Below are positions 7,086 through 12,433 of a DNA stretch of 12,433 nucleotides, in pieces; within the stretch, counting starts at the first letter, position 1, and every line of letters starts with the position of its first letter. Below the pieces are notes generated by a model. It was not told where the DNA came from. It worked only from the letters and a program-made list of their open reading frames with translations, and ran no database searches. The DNA is from Lachnospiraceae bacterium UBA1760 (GTDB lineage: Bacteria; Bacillota; Clostridia; Lachnospirales; Lachnospiraceae), in contig DCHE01000033.1 in the NCBI GenBank assembly GCA_002314775.1, positions 1 to 12,433 on the forward strand, given 5' to 3'. The translations under genes were made by a program, and so were the position numbers.

Positions 7086-7130
7086 AGGGCATATGCCCTG
7101 AAGGGTATTTATAAGTATCATATATGATAC
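7086..7130 (+). promoter_or_regulatory. two perfect palindromes in the topA leader
   Basis: AGGGCATATGCCCT (7086-7099) and GTATCATATATGATAC (7115-7130) are exact palindromes, 15 bases apart, downstream of the predicted start of transcription. The second can be lengthened by ATAA/TTAT with one bulged G. Neither is followed by a T-run, so they are not ordinary terminators. They could be operators or RNA hairpins controlling topA. Confidence 0.7.
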
Positions 7131-7176
7131 GTTATATCTGGGAAATGTCTCAGTATAATTTTGGAGGTATTTATTA

Positions 7177-9228
7177 ATGGCAAAAAATCTTGTAATTGTT
7201 GAGTCGCCTGCTAAGGCAAAAACAATTAAAAAGTATCTTGGCAAGGACTATGAGGTAGTAGCTTCAAATGGTCACGTAAGAGATTTACCTAAGAGTCAGC
7301 TTGGAATTGATATAGATAATAACTTTGAGCCAAAGTACATTACAATAAGGGGAAAAGGTGACATTCTTTCTATGCTTCGTAAGGAAGTTAAGAAGGCCGA
7401 TAAAGTTTATCTTGCAACTGACCCCGACCGTGAGGGAGAGGCAATTTCATATCATCTTGCAATTGCATTAAAGCTTGAAAACAAGAATTACAAAAGAATA
7501 ACATTTAACGAAATCACAAAGACAGCTGTTAAGAATTCGATTAAAAACGCAAGAGAGATTGACATGAATCTTGTGGATGCACAGCAGGCCAGAAGAGTAT
7601 TAGACAGAATGGTTGGATATCTCATTAGTCCGCTTCTCTGGGCTAAGGTTAAGAGAGGACTGTCAGCTGGTAGAGTACAGTCTGTAGCTCTTAAGATGAT
7701 TTGTGACAGAGAAAATGAAATCAATGCATTTATCCCTGAGGAGTACTGGAGCTTAGAGGCTAAGCTAAAGCGTCCTTCCGACAAAAAGAGTATATTATTC
7801 AAGTACAGTGGTGAATTAAAAAATGAAGCAGAGACAAACAAGGTTATAGCTGACACAAAGGACAGCTCCTACATAGTTTCTGAGGTTAAAACCGGAGAGA
7901 GAGTTAAGAAGGCTCCGCTTCCATTTACAACCAGTACACTGCAGCAGGAGGCATCAAGCAAGCTTGGTTTTGCACCTGCAAAAACAATGAGAATTGCTCA
8001 GCAGTTATACGAGGGTGTTGAGCTTGGCAAGAGAGGCTTAGTTGCCTTGATTACATATCTCCGTACAGATTCTATTCGTATCTCTGAGGATGCTGACAAG
8101 GCTGCAAGAGAGTTTGTTCAGACAAAGTATGGCGAGCAGTATGTATCCACAGAGGAAAGAGATGGAAATAAGGGCAAGAGAATTCAGGATGCGCACGAGG
8201 CAATCCGTCCGACGGATGTTTCTATTGAGCCATCTATCATTAAGGATACACTTTCAAAAGAACAGTTTAAATTATATCAGCTCATTTACAACAGATTTAT
8301 TGCCAGCAGAATGCAGAGCGCAGTATATACAACCTACAGTGTAACTGCAACAAATAATGGCCATAAATTTAAATCTTCAACAAGTGAGATTAAGTTTGAT
8401 GGATTCCTTTCCTGCTACAATCTTGATGAGGAGAAGGAGAGTAATAAAAGTAAGCTTCAGAATATATCAAAGGATGATGAGTTTAATTCTGAGGAGCTTA
8501 TTCCAAAGCAGCATTTTACACAGCCACCTTCTCATTACACAGAGGCACTTCTTATCAGAAGTCTTGAGGAGCAGGGCATCGGAAGACCATCAACCTATGC
8601 ACCAACTATAACTACACTTACGGCAAGAAGATACATTGTTAAGGAAAACAAGAATCTTTTTGTTACTGATTTAGGTGATGCTGTTAACTCGATTATGGAG
8701 AAGGCCTTTTCAGTAATCATCGATAAGAGCTTTACAGCTAATCTCGAGTCACTCTTTGATACAATTGAGGAGGGTGTTATCGACTGGAAGGTTGTTATAG
8801 CAAACTTCTACCCAGACCTTGATGAGGCGGTAAAGAATGCTGAGGAGGTTCTTGAGAACATTGAAATTGCAGACGAGGAGTCAGATGAGATATGTGATGT
8901 CTGCGGAAGAAAGATGGTAATCAAGTATGGTCCTCACGGAAAGTTCCTTGCATGTCCGGGCTTCCCTGAATGTAAGAATACAAAGCCTTATTTTGAGAAG
9001 ATAGGTGTAGACTGTCCAAAATGTGGCAAGGAGATAGTTGTCAGAAAGACCAAGAAGGGAAGAAGATACTATGGCTGTATCAATATTCCTGATTGTGATT
9101 TTATGTCATGGTCACTTCCTACAAATGAAAAGTGTCCAGAATGTGGCTCATATATGGTTGATAAGGGCAGCAAGCTTCTATGTTCAAACGATTCCTGTGG
9201 ATTCGTAAAAGATAAACCAAAGGATTAA
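7177..9228 (+). CDS. topA: DNA topoisomerase I (type IA)
   Basis: TopA relaxes negatively supercoiled DNA behind RNA polymerase by cutting one strand through a 5'-phosphotyrosine. The 683-residue protein has all expected parts: the TOPRIM domain with V-I-V-E-S-P-A-K-A-K-T-I at the start and the metal-binding D-P-D-R-E-G-E motif, the core with Q-Q-A-R-R-V-L-D-R, and the catalytic Tyr294 in I-T-Y-L-R-T-D-S. The R-P-S-T-Y-A motif follows. Three C-terminal C4 zinc fingers use Cys 573/576/593/599, 613/616/634/640 and 653/656/669/674. ATG 7177 follows TTGGAGGT (7161-7168). It follows dprA as in many Firmicutes but has its own promoter and leader. Confidence 0.98.
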   Translation: MAKNLVIVESPAKAKTIKKYLGKDYEVVASNGHVRDLPKSQLGIDIDNNFEPKYITIRGKGDILSMLRKEVKKADKVYLATDPDREGEAISYHLAIALKLENKNYKRITFNEITKTAVKNSIKNAREIDMNLVDAQQARRVLDRMVGYLISPLLWAKVKRGLSAGRVQSVALKMICDRENEINAFIPEEYWSLEAKLKRPSDKKSILFKYSGELKNEAETNKVIADTKDSSYIVSEVKTGERVKKAPLPFTTSTLQQEASSKLGFAPAKTMRIAQQLYEGVELGKRGLVALITYLRTDSIRISEDADKAAREFVQTKYGEQYVSTEERDGNKGKRIQDAHEAIRPTDVSIEPSIIKDTLSKEQFKLYQLIYNRFIASRMQSAVYTTYSVTATNNGHKFKSSTSEIKFDGFLSCYNLDEEKESNKSKLQNISKDDEFNSEELIPKQHFTQPPSHYTEALLIRSLEEQGIGRPSTYAPTITTLTARRYIVKENKNLFVTDLGDAVNSIMEKAFSVIIDKSFTANLESLFDTIEEGVIDWKVVIANFYPDLDEAVKNAEEVLENIEIADEESDEICDVCGRKMVIKYGPHGKFLACPGFPECKNTKPYFEKIGVDCPKCGKEIVVRKTKKGRRYYGCINIPDCDFMSWSLPTNEKCPECGSYMVDKGSKLLCSNDSCGFVKDKPKD

Positions 9229-9259
9229 TAAAACGAACCTTCAGACATCAATTAGTCTA

Positions 9260-9297
9260 TTGTTATAATTGTACAAATATGTTATACTTGCTATAGT
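9260..9297 (+). promoter_or_regulatory. overlapping candidate promoters for codY
   Basis: TTGTTA (9260-9265) with TATACT (9283-9288) and TTGTAC (9269-9274) with TATAGT (9292-9297) each have a 17-base spacer and are offset by nine bases. The first fits the consensus better. TCAGACAT also appears twice nearby (9241-9248 and 9303-9310). No good match to the CodY operator consensus is visible. Confidence 0.55.
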
Positions 9298-9339
9298 TAT
9301 TGTCAGACATATTGTTTGTATTTTGTTTGGAGGTCTCAA

Positions 9340-10116
9340 ATGAGTGTACAATTATTAGATAAGACACGAAAAATAAACAAATTACTTCACAACAATACTT
9401 CCTACAAGGTAATATTCAATGACATTTGCGAGGTTTTAGGTAATAATCTGTCGGCAAATGTTATGGTAGTGAGTCAGAAGGGCAAGCTGCTTGGAATCTA
9501 CGAGGACAAAGCAATTCCTTCTATTCATGATATGCTTAAGGACAGTATTGGTGAGGTTATTGATTTTGATTTGAATGAACGATTTCTGTCAGTTCTTTCT
9601 ACAAAGGAAAATGTCAATCTGCTTACGCTTGGATTTGACTTTGACAACATCCTTGACTACTCCGCAATTATAATGCCAATTGATTTTGCTGGAGAAAGAC
9701 TTGGAACTACATTTATTTACAGAACCAAGAGTCAGTTTGATGTGGATGATATCATTATCAGTGAATATGGTAATACGGTTATCGCGTTAGAGATGATGCG
9801 ATCAATCTTTGAGGAGACAGCGGAACAGAACAGGAAGGCAATGATTGTAAAATCTGCCTTTAGCTCACTCAGTCTTTCAGAGAAGGAAGCAATAACCTTT
9901 GTATTTAAGGAACTTCTTTCGGACAATAAGGATGAGGGCACTCTTGTGGCAAGCCATGTAGCGGCGAAGTACAAGATTACAAGGTCGATTATTGTAAATG
10001 CCATTAAGAAGCTTGAGGGAGCTGGGATTATAGAATCTCGGTCTCTTGGTATGAAGGGTACCTACATAAAGGTAACAAACGAAGCAATTTTTAAGGAGAT
10101 AGAGAATTCTCTCTAG
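9340..10116 (+). CDS. codY: CodY, branched-chain amino acid- and GTP-responsive global regulator
   Basis: CodY is a dimeric repressor that binds DNA when GTP and isoleucine, leucine or valine are plentiful, holding down amino acid synthesis, uptake and other stationary-phase genes. The 258-residue protein has the normal length: a GAF ligand domain (about 1-155) beginning L-L-D-K-T-R-K-I-N, a long linker helix, and a winged helix-turn-helix at 204-229 (A-S-H-V-A-A-K-Y-K-I-T-R-S-I-I-V-N-A), followed by the very conserved E-S-R-S-L-G-M-K-G-T-Y-I-K-V. ATG 9340 lies six bases after GGAGG and matches the family start; the frame also opens at TTG 9316, which has no ribosome binding site. No terminator separates it from the next gene 45 bases away. 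Confidence 0.97.
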   Translation: MSVQLLDKTRKINKLLHNNTSYKVIFNDICEVLGNNLSANVMVVSQKGKLLGIYEDKAIPSIHDMLKDSIGEVIDFDLNERFLSVLSTKENVNLLTLGFDFDNILDYSAIIMPIDFAGERLGTTFIYRTKSQFDVDDIIISEYGNTVIALEMMRSIFEETAEQNRKAMIVKSAFSSLSLSEKEAITFVFKELLSDNKDEGTLVASHVAAKYKITRSIIVNAIKKLEGAGIIESRSLGMKGTYIKVTNEAIFKEIENSL

Positions 10117-10161
10117 GTATAATTAACAAATGGGCAAGACCCGTATATTGGAGGTAAGGTT

Positions 10162-11544
10162 ATGACATCGACTGTCGTTATATTAATTATTATCGGTATC
10201 ATTTGCATCATTGCAAGTGTTTACGTAGTTGCAAAAAATGAAAAAAATGAGATTCCCGAAGAGGAAAAACCAGATCCTAGAGATTTGGTAGCTGAACCAT
10301 TTGTAGCTGATTTGACTGAAAAGAATAAGAAGAAGCTCCAGAAGGTTGTTGATTCATATGTTGATGAATTCACAAAGCAGAAAAAACCAAGCGTTGAGCA
10401 GATGGTTGATAATACAATTAAGGCGAGAGTTGATGAGAGAGCAAATGAACTTGACAATTCCCTTTCTGGTATTGATGAGAAGATTCTTCAGTTAGATGAG
10501 TACTTCCTCAATATAAATCAGGATATTAACAGAAATAAGGATGAGGTTAATGCTGCATACAGTCTTGTATGCGAGAAGCAGAAGGAAATCAAGAGAAGTC
10601 TTGCTATACTTGATGAGTATAAGCAGGGGCTTGACAGAGAGTTAGCAAACAGAAATGCTTCATATGAAAACACAGTTTCAGAGGCTGACGAAGCATACGA
10701 TGAAGCTAGCCAGGATGAGAAAATTAAGGCTGCATTTATTCCAGAGAACCAGGCCTACGAGGAGAATGTCGAGGAGGATAATGTAAGTCCTGTTGATAAC
10801 GTAAAAGAGAGTACAGAGGTTTCTGACAATGTTTCAGAGGCTGATGAAACTTTTGATGCATCATATGCTGAGGCTGAGACAACAATTCTTACAGCTGATA
10901 TGAATCAGCCAGAGGATACTATTAATTCTGAGGAAGAGGCTCCATCTAAGAATCAGGCTAAATCAAAGAAGAAGAATAAAAGAAAGAAGAATAGAAACAA
11001 AAACCTTGAGAAGACTCGTGAGAAGGAAGAGGTAAATACTGATTCTGCTACTGAGGTTACTGTAGAGGATGTAGTTGACGAGTCTGCTGTCGAGGATGGC
11101 TTAGAAGGCGTTGAGGGTGTGATTGAAGAGGTTATTGATAACAATACTTCTACAAATACTGAAAGCATTATCGAGGATATTTATACTGAGCATGACAAAA
11201 ATACAAGCGAAGAAGCCTTTGATGAGGATGAACTTTTCGCAGACAATTATGATGATTATGAGGATGATTCAGATGCAAATGGTCTTACCATTGAACTGAA
11301 GAAGCCTGAGGTTAATCCAGCTGATTACAGTGATTCAGCATTTGCACCTGATACTGAGGATCAGGTTGATAATTCACTTGATGCGATGCTTGAGGGCGAG
11401 GATGTATCACTTGCAGGCTCAGTTGATGAAAATGTAATGGGTATGTACTGGAACGGCTTTAGCATTCTTGAAATTGCTAAGAAGCTTGGTCTTGGAGTTG
11501 GAGAAGTTAAGTCAATCGTTGATAACCATAGGGAGAATAATTAA
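10162..11544 (+). CDS. SwrB-like/DUF6115-type membrane-anchored coiled-coil protein with acidic middle
   Basis: A 460-residue protein anchored by one N-terminal membrane helix (residues 4-23, no cleavage site seen), with the rest in the cytoplasm. Residues ~50-175 are helical, charged and coiled-coil-like. Residues ~175-425 are very acidic and low in complexity, interrupted by a Lys-rich island at 263-281. The last 35 residues form a small helix-turn-helix-like module (M-G-M-Y-W-N-G-F-S-I-L-E-I-A-K-K-L-G-L-G-V-G-E-V-K) typical of DUF6115. In Bacillus subtilis, SwrB has this TM/coiled-coil/C-terminal-module plan, sits directly before rpsB and activates the flagellar export apparatus, but has only about 170 residues. 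Homology is inferred from layout and position. ATG 10162 follows GGAGG by seven bases. It overlaps the next gene by one base. Confidence 0.65.
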   Translation: MTSTVVILIIIGIICIIASVYVVAKNEKNEIPEEEKPDPRDLVAEPFVADLTEKNKKKLQKVVDSYVDEFTKQKKPSVEQMVDNTIKARVDERANELDNSLSGIDEKILQLDEYFLNINQDINRNKDEVNAAYSLVCEKQKEIKRSLAILDEYKQGLDRELANRNASYENTVSEADEAYDEASQDEKIKAAFIPENQAYEENVEEDNVSPVDNVKESTEVSDNVSEADETFDASYAEAETTILTADMNQPEDTINSEEEAPSKNQAKSKKKNKRKKNRNKNLEKTREKEEVNTDSATEVTVEDVVDESAVEDGLEGVEGVIEEVIDNNTSTNTESIIEDIYTEHDKNTSEEAFDEDELFADNYDDYEDDSDANGLTIELKKPEVNPADYSDSAFAPDTEDQVDNSLDAMLEGEDVSLAGSVDENVMGMYWNGFSILEIAKKLGLGVGEVKSIVDNHRENN

Positions 11545-12206
11545 TGAAAGCAATGTACTTATTAAGGGGTATTGGAATAGGAATTATTATTGGTTCATTA
11601 ATAACTTTCGTTTCCTTTAAAACTCTAGAAACAAATAATGATAATAAAAAAGAAATAACCTCTGAGATTTCTACTGAGAATAAGGCTGAAGCTGAAAGCA
11701 CCGATACTGAGAAGGTCACTGAGACTACTACAGAGAAGGTTACTGAAGCTACTACAGAAAAGGTTTCTGAGAAGGAAACTGAGGTAACTACTGAGAAAGC
11801 TACTGAGAAAGCGACAGAAGCTACTACTGAGAAGAAGACAGAAGCTACTACAGAGAAGAAGACAGAAGCTACTACAGAGAAGAAGACAGAGGCGACTACT
11901 GAAAAGGCAACTGAAGCTACTACAGAGAAGCCAACCGAGAAGCCAACTGAGAAGGAAACAGAAGCTACTACAGAAGAACCTACCGAGGAGAATGCATCTG
12001 GCGAAATCGAGGTTGTTATTGCAAAGGGAAGCAGTTCAACAAGCGCTGCAAAGGCTTTAGAGAAGGCTGGTGTCATAAGTGACTACAAGAAATTTGACAG
12101 CTGGCTTTGCAAAAAAGGCTATGACAGATATGTTAGCGCAGGTACATATAAGCTTAGCAAATCAATGGAATATGAGGATGTTGCCAAGATAATAATTAAG
12201 AAATAA
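11544..12206 (+). CDS. membrane-anchored Thr/Glu/Lys-repeat protein with MltG LysM-like domain only
   Basis: This 220-residue protein has an N-terminal membrane helix (about residues 5-24). A repetitive outer stalk rich in T-E-A-T-T-E-K units follows (about 50-150). A compact C-terminal domain (153-220) reads like the LysM-like N-terminal module of the endolytic transglycosylase MltG/YceG: V-V-I-A-K-G at its start, K-A-L-E-K-A-G-V-I, F-D-S-W-L, then A-G-T-Y-K-L and the S-M-E-Y-E-D-V-A-K-I-I helix. The catalytic YceG domain is absent, so it is not an active transglycosylase; it may bind peptidoglycan or scaffold cell-wall enzymes outside the membrane. Its ATG shares one base with the previous stop (TAATG), so the two are translationally coupled. 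Confidence 0.75.
   Translation: MKAMYLLRGIGIGIIIGSLITFVSFKTLETNNDNKKEITSEISTENKAEAESTDTEKVTETTTEKVTEATTEKVSEKETEVTTEKATEKATEATTEKKTEATTEKKTEATTEKKTEATTEKATEATTEKPTEKPTEKETEATTEEPTEENASGEIEVVIAKGSSSTSAAKALEKAGVISDYKKFDSWLCKKGYDRYVSAGTYKLSKSMEYEDVAKIIIKK
11817..11888 (+). repeat. 24-bp tandem repeat (three units) inside the MltG-like gene
   Basis: Units at 11817-11840, 11841-11864 and 11865-11888 encode an eight-residue E-A-T-T-E-K-K-T period. Units 2 and 3 are identical and unit 1 differs at one base. Degenerate versions continue on both sides (about 11700-11990). Such arrays change length easily by slippage, always by eight residues and so in frame. Confidence 0.9.
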
Positions 12207-12253
12207 TTGCATATATTCCAGATAATTAAAAATAGTATAAAAAAATAACAAAA

Positions 12254-12289
12254 ATAAGAAGAAAGTGCTTGATTGCACTTTCTTTTTAT
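12254..12289 (+). terminator. Rho-independent terminator after the codY group
   Basis: The stem AAGAAAGTGC (12259-12268) pairs perfectly with GCACTTTCTT (12275-12284) around the loop TTGATT, followed by more T. It extends outward by five more pairs with one G-U. It ends transcription coming from codY before rpsB. Confidence 0.88.
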
Positions 12290-12297
12290 GTTATTAT
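12269..12297 (+). promoter_or_regulatory. rpsB promoter nested in the terminator
   Basis: TTGATT (12269-12274), which is exactly the terminator loop, and TATTAT (12292-12297) are spaced by 17 bases. Transcription would start near 12304 and give a leader of about 100 bases. Confidence 0.6.
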
Positions 12298-12323
12298 CAC
12301 ATTTGCGTGTAAAAAAATCATGT

Positions 12324-12378
12324 AAGTCTATGTATGGATGGTGCCATATAACGCGAGTGGTTCCCATAGCTAAGGACT
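12324..12378 (+). promoter_or_regulatory. structured rpsB leader, possible S2 autoregulatory element
   Basis: Between the promoter and rpsB the RNA can form an outer stem CTATG (12328-12332)/CATAG (12365-12369), continued by AAGT/ACTT across a bulge, and an inner stem TATGG (12333-12337)/CCATA (12344-12348) with a six-base loop. A second CCATA at 12364-12368 could pair with the same TATGG, giving an alternative fold. Ribosomal protein S2 represses its own operon through a leader in E. coli; whether this does the same is inferred. Confidence 0.4.
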
Positions 12379-12407
12379 TACAGAAGAGAAAAACCAGGAG
12401 GTAAATT

Positions 12408-12433
12408 ATGAGCGTTATTTCAATGAAGCAGTT
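12408..12433 (+). CDS. rpsB: 30S ribosomal protein S2, first codons only
   Basis: Only eight codons and two bases are visible, reading M-S-V-I-S-M-K-Q, the usual start of S2 in Clostridia. S2 sits on the back of the small ribosomal subunit and is essential for translation. ATG 12408 follows a strong AGGAGGT (12396-12402). The place after codY and a SwrB-like gene agrees with the Bacillus order, where rpsB-tsf comes next. The gene runs off the right edge. Confidence 0.85.

Noticed and set aside
7154..7159. Second TATAAT near the topA start
   Set aside because: No reasonable -35 box at the expected spacing, and it lies almost on the ribosome binding site.
9316..9339. Upstream TTG start for CodY
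   Set aside because: It would add eight residues not seen in the family and has no ribosome binding site, whereas ATG 9340 has one at ideal distance.
10132..10142. Short GGG/CCC hairpin between codY and the SwrB-like gene
   Set aside because: Three base pairs and no T-run; it cannot be a terminator, so the genes are taken as cotranscribed.
11507..12076. Long minus-strand open frame (189 codons) opposite the MltG-like gene
   Set aside because: It is a reverse reading of the Thr/Glu/Lys repeat array, giving Ser/Val repeats; it has no ribosome binding site and no family resemblance.

Overview
This window looks like a chromosomal core segment from a low-GC anaerobic Firmicute, most likely a Lachnospiraceae (Butyrivibrio/Roseburia-type) Clostridium. 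The reasons are the strong GGAGG ribosome binding sites, AT-rich spacers, a CodY regulator, the order comM-dprA-topA-codY-rpsB, and Thr/Glu/Lys-rich surface-protein repeats typical of gut Clostridia. The family-level assignment is an inference. I see no rRNA, tRNA, CRISPR array, insertion sequence or phage gene.

Region 1 (1-1358) is the end of a metal-handling operon. It holds the C-terminal half of a CobW-type GTPase with a Cys/His cluster, then a second, divergent CobW-like GTPase fused to a permease-subunit-like (TIGR03943/DUF1980-type) domain. A bidirectional hairpin terminator follows. Region 2 (1362-2566) is a minus-strand membrane diguanylate cyclase and a divergent promoter region. 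Region 3 (2567-3898) holds truA (tRNA pseudouridine synthase) and a flavin reductase-like protein.

Region 4 (3899-9228) is a DNA-processing block: comM (YifB), dprA and topA. ComM and DprA overlap by 11 nt and both act on DNA taken up by natural transformation. The comM start codon sits in a 15-bp hairpin whose left arm overlaps the local promoter, which suggests that read-through transcripts are translationally silent. topA has its own promoter and a leader with two perfect palindromes.

Region 5 (9229-12206) is codY, a SwrB-like/DUF6115-type membrane protein and a small protein carrying only the LysM-like part of MltG. In Bacillus subtilis the large fla/che flagellar operon, ending in swrB, lies between codY and rpsB. 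Here only the swrB-like tail gene remains, so this may be a scar of flagellar operon loss or relocation. Region 6 (12207-12433) is a terminator with the rpsB promoter nested in it, a structured leader, and the first codons of rpsB (ribosomal protein S2).

No gene-free gap exceeds about 200 bases. The longest are 12207-12407, 2382-2566, 3899-4054, 7032-7176 and 9229-9339, and their contents are listed individually. I found no clear new multi-gene system. The best candidates for new biology are the comM start hairpin, the GTPase/DUF1980 fusion, and the remodelled codY-rpsB interval.
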